A stretch of 64,000 nucleotides of DNA from NCBI RefSeq assembly GCF_007827595.1, contig NZ_VISR01000003.1, forward strand, positions 496,001 to 560,000, in the 5' to 3' direction. The notes beneath the pieces were generated by a model. The model was not told the origin of the DNA. It saw nothing but the letters and a program-made list of their open reading frames with translations, and did not search any database. Shown piece after piece: positions 1 to 8,321 of this stretch (position 1 is its first letter; the number at the start of each line of letters is the position of its first letter). The position numbers were made by a program, and so were the translations under genes. Source of the DNA: Streptomyces sp. BK340 (GTDB lineage: Bacteria; Actinomycetota; Actinomycetes; Streptomycetales; Streptomycetaceae).

Positions 1-533
1 AGCTCCGGCGGGAGTTCGGGCAGGTCCTCCCACTTCCACCAGCCGAACAGGGCCAGCCAGATCCGGGTGAACACCCGGGAGGCGGCGATCCCGCCTCGCT
101 CGCGGATCCATGCGGAGGCCTTCGCCATGTGCGGCGCGTCGGGCGCGTCGCCGGCCAGGCGGAGGGCGACGTACGCCTCGACGGTGGCGGACAGTTCACC
201 GGGCCCGCCGTAGAAGGTGGCCCAGGTGCCGTCCGCGCGCTGCTCGCCGCGGATGAAGAGGGCGGCGGCCTGTGTCGTCGCCTCGTCGCGGATCCCCAGG
301 AACTGACGGAGCAGCAGGTCCTCGGCGTCCATGGTGACGTTCGTCTCGAGGTCGCCCTTCCACCAGCCCTGGGCGTCCTGCCGTGCCAGCAGGAAGTCGG
401 TGGCGCGCCGTGCGGCGCGTTCGGCGGCTTCTTGTACCCCGGCCGCCGCGGGGGTGGTGACGTCTGTTTCGCTGGCCGCGGCAGCGCGGGGCGGGATGGT
501 CGCCCCGGTGCTTCCGTCGGTCGTCGCTGTCAT
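1..533 (-). CDS. shc: squalene-hopene cyclase, N-terminal part (runs off window)
   Basis: Squalene-hopene cyclase folds squalene into the pentacyclic hopanoid skeleton at the membrane. Only about 178 N-terminal residues lie in the window; the catalytic DXDD box is outside it. Visible are two QW-type repeats, around QDAQGWWKGDLE and QRADGTWATFYGGPGELSATV, which are typical of prokaryotic triterpene cyclases. The ATG at 531-533 follows AAGGGG at a good distance. It is the last gene of the hopanoid operon in the window, 116 bp after the polyprenyl synthase. Family assignment is firm; completeness cannot be judged. Confidence 0.9.
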   Translation of the reverse strand, partial: MTATTDGSTGATIPPRAAAASETDVTTPAAAGVQEAAERAARRATDFLLARQDAQGWWKGDLETNVTMDAEDLLLRQFLGIRDEATTQAAALFIRGEQRADGTWATFYGGPGELSATVEAYVALRLAGDAPDAPHMAKASAWIRERGGIAASRVFTRIWLALFGWWKWEDLPELPPE

Positions 534-649
534 GGCTTCCCCTTCGTGCAGTCGTGCGAGTCGTGCTGCTACGGGTCCGCCGTCGGCCGGTGTCCGTCGT
601 CCCTCGACACCGGCCGGCGACTACGCGAGGGTTATTCGACCGATAAAGA

Positions 650-1723
650 TCATCTCTTTCGTACGACGACGAAGTCGGCGAGTGCCGTGAAGGCGGCCCG
701 CACCTGTTCGGGCATGTCGACGGTGTCGAGGGCTTCGATGGCGATGGTGTGCTGACGGCGTGCTTCCTCGGCCGTCCACTCGCGGCCGCCGGCCTCCTCG
801 ATGAGGGCCGCGCGGGCCGCGAACTCCTCCTCGGAGAAGTTCTCGAAGTCGCTGCTCTTGGCGTCGGCGGCGAGGATCTCGCCGAGCCGCTCGGAGGCGG
901 AGCCGCCCGCGGCGAGCGCGGCCACCACCGGCAGGGACTTCTTGCGCTGGCGCAGGTCGCTCCAGGGATGCTTGCCGGTGGACTCCGGGTCGCCCCAGAT
1001 GCCGAGCAGGTCGTCGACGGCCTGGAAGGCGAGGCCCAGGTGGTAGCCGTACTTCTCCAGGGTGTCGGCGGTGCGGTCGTCGGCGCCGCCGAGCACCGCG
1101 CCGATGGAGCTGGAGGCTGCGAGCAGGGCGCCGGTCTTGTTGCCCTCCATCTCCAGGCACTCCTCGACGCTGACGCGGTCGCGGTGCTCGTAGGAGATGT
1201 CCTGCGCCTGACCGTCGATCAGGGCGCGGCTGGCGGCGGTCAGGCGGCGGGTCGCGCGGCCGGCCTCGACGGTGCCGAGCTCCAGCAGGATCTCGTTGGC
1301 GAGGGCGAACAGGGCGTCACCGACCAGGATGGCCTGGGCGGGGCCGTGCACCTTCCAGACGGTGTCGCGGTGCCGGCGCTGCTCGTCGCCGTCCATCAGG
1401 TCGTCGTGCAGCAGCGAGAAGTTGTGGACGAGTTCGACGGCGACGGCCCCGGGGACACCCACCTCGGGTGCGGCGCCGGTGACTTCGGCGGAGAGAACGG
1501 CCAGGGCGGGGCGCACGGCCTTGCCGCCGTCACCGTCGGCCGGGTTGCCGGCCGCGTCGATCCAGCCGAAGTGGTAGGCGGCGACGGTGTCCATCGGAGG
1601 CGCCAGGCGGTCGACGGCCGCACGCAGGACCGGGGTGGCCAGGGTCCGGCCGCGCTCCAGAAGCGCGGTCACGTCCACCGCGGTCCTCCGAGCGGGCATC
1701 GGGGCCGGGGGCACAGTGGGCAC
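650..1723 (-). CDS. polyprenyl diphosphate synthase of the hopanoid operon
   Basis: This all-alpha isoprenyl diphosphate synthase condenses IPP with allylic diphosphates, most likely making farnesyl diphosphate for HpnD. Both aspartate-rich motifs are present: the first in LLHDDLMDGDEQRRH and the second in FQAVDDLLGIWGD. Length is about 357 residues with the GTG at 1721-1723, which has AGGAGAG just upstream; a second GTG at 1714 and an ATG at 1699 are in frame and also possible. It lies between hpnE and shc in the same direction. Chain length (C15 or C20) cannot be settled from the sequence alone. Confidence 0.85.
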   Translation of the reverse strand: MPTVPPAPMPARRTAVDVTALLERGRTLATPVLRAAVDRLAPPMDTVAAYHFGWIDAAGNPADGDGGKAVRPALAVLSAEVTGAAPEVGVPGAVAVELVHNFSLLHDDLMDGDEQRRHRDTVWKVHGPAQAILVGDALFALANEILLELGTVEAGRATRRLTAASRALIDGQAQDISYEHRDRVSVEECLEMEGNKTGALLAASSSIGAVLGGADDRTADTLEKYGYHLGLAFQAVDDLLGIWGDPESTGKHPWSDLRQRKKSLPVVAALAAGGSASERLGEILAADAKSSDFENFSEEEFAARAALIEEAGGREWTAEEARRQHTIAIEALDTVDMPEQVRAAFTALADFVVVRKR

Positions 1724-1782
1724 AGTCTCTCCTCTTGTTGCGGTACCGGGGGTGCGGGGGCCTGCCGCGTCCTGATCGAGCG

Positions 1783-3210
1783 TCACGCCGCCTCCTCGAA
1801 CTCGAAGAGGTGGCGGGGGCGGGGCCGGCCCAGGGCGCTCAGCGCGGCGTCGGCCGCGCTCACTCCACTGCGGACCGCACTTTCCATGGTCGCGGGCCAC
1901 CCGGTGGCGGTCCACGCTCCGGCCAGGTACAGGCCGGGGGCCTTGGTGCGGGCGCCGGGCCGCAGCCGCCCGACGCCGGGGGTGGGAGCGAACGTCGCCG
2001 TGCGCTCCCGGGTCACGAAGAAGTCCTTCACCGCAGCGCCGCGGGTGCCCGGGACGAGGCGCTCCAGCTCCGGCAGGTAGCGCTCGCGGAGTTCGGCGAC
2101 CGGTGCGTCGATCTCGTCCTGCGCGGCGGACTGGGACAGCGCCAGGTACTGCCCCTCGGCGAGCCCGGACGCGTCCGTCCGGTCGAAGACCCACTGCACG
2201 GGGGTGCCGAGGGCGGCGAAGAAGGGGCGGGCGAGCACCTTGCGGTCGTAGACGACATGCACGTTCAGGATCGGCGCGGTGCCGATCCTGAGCAGCTGTT
2301 CGGGGGCGTCGAGGGCGCCGGGCGGCAGCAGGTCGTGCGTCTCGCGCTGGGGTACGGCGAGGACGACCGTGTCGGCCCGGAGCGTCTCACCGGGAACCTG
2401 AACGCTCCAGGTCCCGTTTTCGTTGTTGGAGACGGAGGTGACGCGTGTACGGACTTCGGTACGGACGCCCGCGGAGTCGAGCGCCTTGCGGGCCAGCCGG
2501 TCGTGCAGTTCGCCCAGCGGTACATGGGCCCAGCCGATGTCGGCCGCGCCCGGGTCGGACAGCAGACCGGTCTTGAACACCATCGCGGCGAGCCCCAGCG
2601 ATGCGTCGCCCGCGACCGCGTTGAGGGTGGCGACCCCGACCAGGTCCCACAGGGCCTCGACGGCACGCGCCGACTGGCCGTGGGCGGCCAGCCAGCTGCC
2701 GAAGTCCTGGGTGTCCAGGGTCGGATCGGCGAGGTCGAGTCCCTTGAGCGCGAGCGCGGCACGCCCTACCGCGGCACGCTCGGCGAGCGACAGGTGCGGA
2801 TAGGTGGCCAGGCTCCGGCCCAGATGCAGGGGTACGGGCAGGGCGTCGCGCCGCAGCCTGCCCAGCCGCCGTCCCTCGGGCCGGTTCACGTCGAGTACGG
2901 GCACGTCGAGACGATCCTGCAGCGGTGCCAGCGCCGCGCCCTCGATGCGGTCGAGGAACCAGCGGTAGGCGGTGCAGCAGCGCAGGTACACGTGCTGGCC
3001 GTTGTCGACGGTCAGGTCGCCGCGCTGGAAGGAGAAGGCGAGGCCGCCCAGTCTCGGCCTGCCTTCGAGCAGGGTGACCCTGACGCCCGCGTCGGCGAGC
3101 GCGAGCGCGGCGGTGATCCCGGCGAGGCCGCCGCCGACCACGACGGCACTGCGCCCCGCCGGTGCCGGGGTGCCGGCGTGCGCCGCCGAGGCGTGTGCGC
3201 CGTCGCTCAT
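1783..3210 (-). CDS. hpnE: hydroxysqualene dehydroxylase HpnE
   Basis: HpnE is the FAD-dependent enzyme that reduces hydroxysqualene to squalene, the last step of the HpnCDE route from farnesyl diphosphate. The protein has about 475 residues. Its N-terminus carries the dinucleotide motif VVGGGLAGITAALALADAG, followed by LLEGRPRLGGLAFS, typical of amine-oxidase-like flavoproteins. The C-terminus has the second FAD contact, GLYLAGAWTATGWPATMESAVRSG. The ATG at 3208-3210 has AAGGA upstream and overlaps the stop of the small ORF before it (ATGA), implying translational coupling. Confidence 0.9.
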   Translation of the reverse strand: MSDGAHASAAHAGTPAPAGRSAVVVGGGLAGITAALALADAGVRVTLLEGRPRLGGLAFSFQRGDLTVDNGQHVYLRCCTAYRWFLDRIEGAALAPLQDRLDVPVLDVNRPEGRRLGRLRRDALPVPLHLGRSLATYPHLSLAERAAVGRAALALKGLDLADPTLDTQDFGSWLAAHGQSARAVEALWDLVGVATLNAVAGDASLGLAAMVFKTGLLSDPGAADIGWAHVPLGELHDRLARKALDSAGVRTEVRTRVTSVSNNENGTWSVQVPGETLRADTVVLAVPQRETHDLLPPGALDAPEQLLRIGTAPILNVHVVYDRKVLARPFFAALGTPVQWVFDRTDASGLAEGQYLALSQSAAQDEIDAPVAELRERYLPELERLVPGTRGAAVKDFFVTRERTATFAPTPGVGRLRPGARTKAPGLYLAGAWTATGWPATMESAVRSGVSAADAALSALGRPRPRHLFEFEEAA

Positions 3211-3383
3211 CGTGCGTCCTTCCCTGCCCGCCGGGCGTGCTGGATGAACGGTGCACGCTCGGCCGTCGCAGTCAGGGACGCCACGCCGCAGCGGAGGGTT
3301 GCCCGCCGCATCGGGCCGTCGGAGTCCGGCAGCGCCGACGGGGCGAACGTTGCCGGTCGGGGCACTGGGTCCACAGAGTCCAT
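3207..3383 (-). CDS. small DUF6380-like protein between hpnD and hpnE
   Basis: This 58-residue basic protein starts MDSVDPVPRPATF and ends with ATLRCGVASLTATAERAPF and a basic tail. That tail matches my recollection of the DUF6380 family, short Streptomyces proteins of unknown function; I could not search to confirm it. Its ATG overlaps the hpnD stop (TGATG at 3381-3385) and its stop overlaps the hpnE ATG (ATGA at 3207-3210). Such double overlap argues that it is translated as part of the operon. It has no clear membrane segment or signal peptide. It may assist squalene synthesis or simply couple translation; function is unknown. Confidence 0.65.
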   Translation of the reverse strand: MDSVDPVPRPATFAPSALPDSDGPMRRATLRCGVASLTATAERAPFIQHARRAGKDAR

Positions 3384-4333
3384 CAGGCGCGCCTCCTGAC
3401 GGTCCGCCGGGACACGTGCCGGGTGTCGAGCCCCGACAGTCCGCGTACGGCGACGTACGCCTTCTCGCGTCCGGGCAGCGAGACACGGCCGCGCAGCACG
3501 GCCTCCGGGTCGCGCTCGATGCGGTCGAGCAGGCGACGGTAGATGCCGGCCATGGCGGCCACGCATGCGCCGCTGCGCCGGTCGAGCATGGGGAGGAGCC
3601 GGTAGCCCTCGGCGAAAAGGGCGCGGGCCCGCCGCACTTCGAAGTGGACGAGGCCCGCGAAGTCGGATCCCTCCGGCGGGGTGGGGCCGTTGAAACCGGC
3701 CGAGCAGCCGAATTTCGCGAGGTCGTCGGCGGGCAGATAGGTACGGCCGCCCTCGGCGTCCTCGCGGACGTCCCTGAGGATGTTGGTCAGCTGCAGCGCG
3801 AGACCGAGCGTGTCGGCGTACTCGGACGCGCGCTCGGCGCCGCGCGCGCCCGGTTCCGTGCCGAACACGCCGAGCGAGAGGCGGCCGATGGCGCCGGCCA
3901 CGCAGCGGCAGTAGACCTTGAGGTCGTCCCAGGTCTCGTAGGTCTCCCCGCGCACATCCATCTGGACGCCGTCGATCAGCTCGTCCAGTCCGCCGAGCGG
4001 GATCGGGAAGGCGTCGGAGGCATGGGTGAGGGCGACGGCCACCGGGTCGGTGTCGTCCTCCTCGACCTGGCCCGCCCGGACACGGTCGAGCAGCGCCCGG
4101 GTGTCCTCCAGGCGCGCGACCTTGACCTCGCCGGGCAGGTCGCCGTCGCCGATGTCGTCGACACGCCGGGAGAAGGCGTACAGCGCGGACATGGCGCGGC
4201 GCTTGGGCGTCGGCAGCAGGCGGATGCCGTACGCGAAGTTGCGGGCCTGCTGCCCGGTGACGGCCTCGCAGTAGCTGTAGGCGGCGAGTACCGGTGCGGA
4301 CACGTGTGGCACAGAATCCACGGTCCGGATCAC
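3383..4333 (-). CDS. hpnD: presqualene diphosphate synthase HpnD
   Basis: HpnD joins two farnesyl diphosphates head to head into presqualene diphosphate. The 316-residue protein is a squalene/phytoene-synthase fold member with both aspartate-rich regions: RRVDDIGDGD near residue 60, and LTNILRDVREDAEGGRTYLP in the second half, where trans-IPPS enzymes have DXXXD. The GTG at 4331-4333 overlaps the hpnC stop (GTGA) and sits directly behind AGGAGAGGG. The DUF6380-like ORF overlaps its own stop. HpnD and the neighbouring HpnC are paralogues; HpnD is the one with the fuller set of aspartates. Confidence 0.9.
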   Translation of the reverse strand: MIRTVDSVPHVSAPVLAAYSYCEAVTGQQARNFAYGIRLLPTPKRRAMSALYAFSRRVDDIGDGDLPGEVKVARLEDTRALLDRVRAGQVEEDDTDPVAVALTHASDAFPIPLGGLDELIDGVQMDVRGETYETWDDLKVYCRCVAGAIGRLSLGVFGTEPGARGAERASEYADTLGLALQLTNILRDVREDAEGGRTYLPADDLAKFGCSAGFNGPTPPEGSDFAGLVHFEVRRARALFAEGYRLLPMLDRRSGACVAAMAGIYRRLLDRIERDPEAVLRGRVSLPGREKAYVAVRGLSGLDTRHVSRRTVRRRA

Positions 4334-5226
4334 CCCTCTCCTCGCAGGGTCACGCCCACCTCACGCAGCAACTGGACCTTGCCGGGTCTGGGCGGGCCGG
4401 GAAGTACGTCGTATTCGGCGGCGGCGATCGCCCGGATCGCCGCCCTTCCCCCTGCCACGAACCCCGCGAGCAGCAGCTTCAACCTGCCGTGGACGCTACC
4501 CACCAAGGGGGCGCCTTCATTCAGCAGATCGCGGGCGCGTTGCGCTTCGTATGCAACCAGAGCGCGCAACGATGCGCCTGTGGTTTTCGTGGCGAGATCC
4601 GTTTCATGGATGTGGAAGCGCTTCATGTCCTCGGCGGGCAGATAGATCCGGTCACGGCCGAAGTCCTCGGCCACGTCCTGGAGGTGTTCCACGATCTGCA
4701 GTGCGGTGCAGATGGAGTCGGAGAGGCGGATCCGCTCGGGGGTCGAGGTACCGGTGACGGCGAGGACGAGGCGGCCGACGGGGTTGGCGGACAGCTCGCA
4801 GTAGGCGAGGAGGTCGTCGTAGGTCTCGTACCGGGCGACCAGCTGGTCCTGGCGGTTGGCGGCGATCAGGCCGAGGAAGGGCTCGGGGGTGAGGGCACGG
4901 CGGCGGACGGTGGGCTGCAGACGGCGGAGCAGGGGGTGGCGGGGCGTGCCGTCGAAGACACGCCGCAGGTCGGCCTCGAAGGCGTCGAGGAGGGCCAGTC
5001 GGTCCTCGGCCTCGGCGGCCGTCACACCCAGGACGCGCGCGTCGGCTCCACCGGGGGCGAGGTCGCCGTCGCCGATGTCGTCCACCAGGCGGGCGAAGCC
5101 GTACACGGCCATGAGGTCGGCACGCCAGGCCCGGGGCAGGAAAAAGGGGGCCACGGGGAAGTTCTCGCTCGCAGCCTTGTCCAGCGTGGCGCGCTCCAGT
5201 TCCGGCGCCGTGTCGGTTCCCGTCAC
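4330..5226 (-). CDS. hpnC: hydroxysqualene synthase HpnC
   Basis: HpnC converts presqualene diphosphate to hydroxysqualene. It is a squalene-synthase-fold protein of about 298 residues with RLVDDIGDGDL as first aspartate motif and QIVEHLQDVAEDFGRDRIYLP as the second. I chose the GTG at 5224-5226 because the stop of a 21-codon upstream ORF overlaps it as GTGA, matching the overlap style of the rest of the operon; no ribosome site stands alone before it. An ATG at 5254-5256 is in frame and would add ten residues. It is the first enzyme gene of the hopanoid operon. Confidence 0.87.
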   Translation of the reverse strand: MTGTDTAPELERATLDKAASENFPVAPFFLPRAWRADLMAVYGFARLVDDIGDGDLAPGGADARVLGVTAAEAEDRLALLDAFEADLRRVFDGTPRHPLLRRLQPTVRRRALTPEPFLGLIAANRQDQLVARYETYDDLLAYCELSANPVGRLVLAVTGTSTPERIRLSDSICTALQIVEHLQDVAEDFGRDRIYLPAEDMKRFHIHETDLATKTTGASLRALVAYEAQRARDLLNEGAPLVGSVHGRLKLLLAGFVAGGRAAIRAIAAAEYDVLPGPPRPGKVQLLREVGVTLRGEG

Positions 5227-5288
5227 CGCGCGCTGCCCGGGGCGGGGACGGCACATGCTGCGTTGAGCTGGGGAGTTTCCGTAGCCAT
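5223..5288 (-). CDS. candidate 21-codon leader ORF of the hopanoid operon
   Basis: The reading frame ATG(5288)...TGA(5223) encodes MATETPQLNAACAVPAPGSAR. It has GGGAG at proper distance upstream, and its stop overlaps the hpnC GTG as GTGA. hpnC itself lacks a free-standing Shine-Dalgarno, so ribosomes probably reach it through this leader. No run of identical codons suggests amino-acid attenuation. It could instead be a chance frame, with hpnC starting at the in-frame ATG at 5256. Confidence 0.45.
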   Translation of the reverse strand: MATETPQLNAACAVPAPGSAR

Positions 5289-5539
5289 TGCCGTCACATC
5301 TCCCGTTCTACACTGCCGATCCGATACACACTATTTCGGACACGCCGCCCGGCCCTCCGCCGGGCTGCTGCCGGGAGGGTGTCGCGCATTATGGCCCTAC
5401 TTGCCGCTTTCCGGCACCCGTACAGCTTACGTTGTACAACGCGGCACAGTCCGTCGGGGTGTCCTGCACATCACAACAACACACCGATTGGCGTCAAGAT
5501 TCCTAAGGGCGCCGGGAGTTGACGTTTCCTTTGCAGACG
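5289..5539. promoter_or_regulatory. upstream region of the hopanoid operon with a 12-bp palindrome
   Basis: No gene is visible in this gap between the ABC transporter operon and the hopanoid operon, both on the minus strand. It must hold the hopanoid promoter, but I see no convincing -35/-10 pair. The one striking element is the perfect palindrome CGTTGTACAACG at 5430-5441, a shape common for TetR-type operators. It lies about 140 bp upstream of the leader ORF. No regulator gene is adjacent. Confidence 0.35.
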
Positions 5540-5574
5540 CAGGGCCCCACCGGACGGTTGCCGACGGGGCCCTG
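5540..5574 (-). terminator. terminator hairpin after the ABC exporter operon
   Basis: CAGGGCCCC at 5540-5548 and GGGGCCCTG at 5566-5574 form a perfect 9-bp stem with a 17-nt loop. It begins 18 bp beyond the stop of the ATPase gene and ends the seven-gene polymer operon. There is no long T run, which is usual for Streptomyces terminators. Confidence 0.6.
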
Positions 5575-5592
5575 GCCGAAACGGCTCAACGG

Positions 5593-6381
5593 TCACTTGC
5601 CCGTGAACTTCTCGTACTCCTTGAGGACCTCTTCGGTCGGCCCGTCCATGCGCAGTTCGCCGCGCTCGAGCCACAGGACACGGTTGCAGGTGTCGCGGAT
5701 GGACTTGTTGTTGTGACTGACCAGAAACACCGTGCCGGCCTCCTTGCGCAGTTCCCGGATGCGCTCCTCGGAGCGCTTCTGGAACTTGCGGTCACCGGTG
5801 GCCAGCGCCTCGTCGATCATGAGGACGTCGTGGTCCTTGGCGGCGGCGATGGAGAAGCGCAGCCGGGCCGCCATTCCGGAGGAGTAGGTGCGCATCGGCA
5901 GGGTGATGAAGTCGCCCTTCTCGTTGATGCCCGAGAAGTCGACGATCTCCTGGTAGCGCTCCTTGACCTGCTCGCGGGACATGCCCATGGCGAGACCGCC
6001 GAGGATCACGTTGCGCTCACCGGTGAGGTCGTTCATCAGGGCCGCGTTCACGCCGAGCAGCGAGGGCTGGCCGTCGGTGTAGACCTTGCCCTTCTCGGCG
6101 GGCAGCAGACCGGCGATGGCACGCAGCAGGGTGGACTTGCCCGAGCCGTTGGAGCCGATCAGACCGATGGCCTCACCTCGGTAGGCGACGAAGGAGACGC
6201 CCCGCACGGCGTGCACCTTGCGCACGCCCCGCTCCTCGCCGCGCTTGAGTATGCGGCTCAGGGCGGCCGTCGCACTGCCCTTGCCCGTCTTCGCACCGTT
6301 GACCCGGTAGACGATGTGCAGGTCGTCCGCGATGACCGTCGGGCGCCGGTCGGCGCTTTCCTGGGTGTTCTGCTCAGCCAC
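5593..6381 (-). CDS. ABC transporter ATPase, TagH/polysaccharide-export type
   Basis: This 262-residue protein is the ATPase half of an ABC-2 exporter for a surface glycopolymer. The Walker A motif GSNGSGKST spans about residues 76-84, with the signature in TYSSGMAARLRFS and Walker B in VLMIDEALATGD. The order of residues and the LIGSNGSGKSTLLRAIAG context resemble TagH, RfbE and Wzt-like proteins. There is no C-terminal substrate-binding extension, so it resembles the short TagH/KpsT form. The GTG at 6379-6381 overlaps the permease stop by 8 bp, so the two subunits are translationally coupled. Confidence 0.88.
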   Translation of the reverse strand: MAEQNTQESADRRPTVIADDLHIVYRVNGAKTGKGSATAALSRILKRGEERGVRKVHAVRGVSFVAYRGEAIGLIGSNGSGKSTLLRAIAGLLPAEKGKVYTDGQPSLLGVNAALMNDLTGERNVILGGLAMGMSREQVKERYQEIVDFSGINEKGDFITLPMRTYSSGMAARLRFSIAAAKDHDVLMIDEALATGDRKFQKRSEERIRELRKEAGTVFLVSHNNKSIRDTCNRVLWLERGELRMDGPTEEVLKEYEKFTGK

Positions 6382-7303
6382 GGCCGTACCTCTCCTCCGC
6401 CTTCCAGAAGTACACGAACCCGCCGGCGAAGGCGACCACGGCCCAGAACAGGGCGATGACCCACACGTGCGGCGGCAGGTTCGAGGCGCCGTACCCGTCG
6501 ATCAGCGCGAAGCGCATCAGGTCCATGTAGACGGCGGCCGGGTTCACCTGGAGCAGGCGGACCACCCACTCGGAACGGCCCTCCATCATCTTGCTGATGG
6601 AGAACATGACGCCGGAGGCGTACATCCAGGTCCGCAGGATGAACGGCATCAGCTGGGCGAGATCCGGCGTCTTGGCGCCCATGCGCGCCACGATCAGCGC
6701 GAGCCCGGTGTTGAACAGGAACTGCAGCACCAGCACCGGCACGATCAGCAGCCAGGACAGGCTCGGGTAGCTGCCGAAGCCGATCGCCACGAGGAACATC
6801 ACGATCATCGAGAAGAGCAGCTGCTGCAGCTGCTGCAGCGAGAAGGAGACGGGCAGCGAGGCGCGCGGGAAGTGCAGGGCCCGCACCAGGCCCAGGTTGC
6901 CGGCGATCGCACGGACGCCCGACATGATCGAGCTCTGGGTGAAGGTGAAGACGAACACGCCCGTCACCAGGAACGGGATGTACACGTCCTTGGACATGCC
7001 CCGGCTCGCGTGCAGGATGACGCCGAAGATGAAGTAGTACACCGCCGCGTTCAGCAGCGGGGTCGCCACCTGCCACAGCTGGCCGAGCTTGGCCTGGCTG
7101 TACTGCGCGGTCAGCTTCGCCTGCGAGAAGGCGAGGATGAAGTGGCGCCGCCCCCACAGCTGCCGGACGTACTCGGTGAGCGAGGGCCGGGCACCGCTCA
7201 CGGCGAGCCCGTACTTGGCGGCGAGCTGGGCCGCCGTCAGTCCCTCGTCGGGCGACGGGGCCGCGGTCACCGCGACACCGCCGTCGTGCGTTGTCTCACT
7301 CAC
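6374..7303 (-). CDS. ABC-2 type permease for surface polymer export
   Basis: The permease partner of the downstream ATPase has about 309 residues, with six hydrophobic segments beginning near residue 70 (QLWQVATPLLNAAVYYFIFGVIL) and ending with VWVIALFWAVVAFAGGFVYFW. The preceding cytoplasmic stretch LWGRRHFILAFSQAKLTAQY is typical of TagG/RfbA-like ABC-2 permeases. The GTG at 7301-7303 gives the protein start VSETTHDGG; its ribosome site is weak. It follows the glycosyltransferase by 140 bp in the same direction. Confidence 0.87.
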   Translation of the reverse strand: MSETTHDGGVAVTAAPSPDEGLTAAQLAAKYGLAVSGARPSLTEYVRQLWGRRHFILAFSQAKLTAQYSQAKLGQLWQVATPLLNAAVYYFIFGVILHASRGMSKDVYIPFLVTGVFVFTFTQSSIMSGVRAIAGNLGLVRALHFPRASLPVSFSLQQLQQLLFSMIVMFLVAIGFGSYPSLSWLLIVPVLVLQFLFNTGLALIVARMGAKTPDLAQLMPFILRTWMYASGVMFSISKMMEGRSEWVVRLLQVNPAAVYMDLMRFALIDGYGASNLPPHVWVIALFWAVVAFAGGFVYFWKAEERYGRG

Positions 7304-7443
7304 AGGTGGAAGCTTTCGTCTTCTAGTGCGTCGGGTTCGTCGGGACCGTCGTGGCCGGCGTGGTGCGTCGTGCCCGCGCCGTCCGGCTGCGTCGGATCCG
7401 CCTTCGGGCGCGCCCCGGGGCGCGGCCCGCACGGTCGAGCTTG

Positions 7444-8316
7444 TCAGATGACGGGGGGCCGGCCCAGTCGTGTGAGCCGCCACACCGTGCGCCACCGCAT
7501 CGGGCGGCGGGGGCCGCACGGGGAGGTCCAGCCCTCCTTGAAGCCGCCGAACCAGGCCTTCAGGGCCGGTCCCGAGGGGCGGCGCAGCAGGGTGAGCAGC
7601 AGCCAGACCCCGAGGTAGACCGGGACCAGGAGCGCGGGCAGGTTGCGCCGGGCCAGCCAGACCCGGTTGCGGGCGACCATGCGGTGGTACACCGCGTGCC
7701 GCGAGGGCGCGGTCGTCGGGTGGTACAGCACCATGTCGGACCGGTAGTCGATCATCCAGCCGGCGTCGAGGGCCCGCCAGGCCAGGTCGGTCTCCTCGTG
7801 GGCGTAGAAGAACTCGTCCGGGAGCACGCCGGCCTCGGCGAAGACCCGGGTGCGGACCGCGTTGGCGCCGCCGAGGAAGGTGGTGACCCGGGAGGAGCGC
7901 ATCGGGTCGGAGGCGCGCAGCCGCGGCACGTGCCGGCGCTGGGTCTCGCCCGTCTCCGGGTCGGCGATGCGGAAGCTGACGATGCCGAGCTTCGGGTCGG
8001 CGTCGAACGCCTGGCGGCACAGCTCGGCGGTGTCGTGGCGGGCGAGCAGGCCGTCGTCGTCGAGGAAGAGGAGTATGTCGACGTCGCGGCCGCCCGGTCC
8101 GAAGGCCTCTATGCCGACGTTGCGGCCGCCGGGGATGCCCAGGTTCTCGGGCAGTTCTATGGTCCGTACGCCCTCGGGGACGTCCGGGACGGGCGAGCCG
8201 TTGCCGACGACGACGACCTCGACCCGGTCGCCGTCCTGCTTGGCGACCGAGTCGAGCAGAGCACGGAGCTCCTCGGGCCGGTTGCCCATGGTGATGATGA
8301 CCGCGCCGACCTTCAT
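7444..8316 (-). CDS. family 2 glycosyltransferase
   Basis: A GT-A fold glycosyltransferase of about 290 residues. It starts MKVGAVIITMGNRPEEL, carries the donor-metal motif FLDDDG near residue 88, and has the acceptor motif FFYAHEETDLAWRALDAGW that marks rhamnosyl-like GT2 enzymes. The C-terminal third has a hydrophobic stretch, ALLVPVYLGVWLLLTLL, which may anchor it to the membrane. It starts five bases after the CDP-alcohol phosphotransferase stop. It probably adds a sugar to the polymer built by the operon; donor and acceptor are unknown. Confidence 0.82.
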   Translation of the reverse strand: MKVGAVIITMGNRPEELRALLDSVAKQDGDRVEVVVVGNGSPVPDVPEGVRTIELPENLGIPGGRNVGIEAFGPGGRDVDILLFLDDDGLLARHDTAELCRQAFDADPKLGIVSFRIADPETGETQRRHVPRLRASDPMRSSRVTTFLGGANAVRTRVFAEAGVLPDEFFYAHEETDLAWRALDAGWMIDYRSDMVLYHPTTAPSRHAVYHRMVARNRVWLARRNLPALLVPVYLGVWLLLTLLRRPSGPALKAWFGGFKEGWTSPCGPRRPMRWRTVWRLTRLGRPPVI

Positions 8317-8321
8317 GCCGC

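Noticed and set aside
4294..6459. 721-codon plus-strand frame across the hopanoid and ABC genes
   Set aside because: It is antisense to hpnC and the ATPase, with no motif and no ribosome site.
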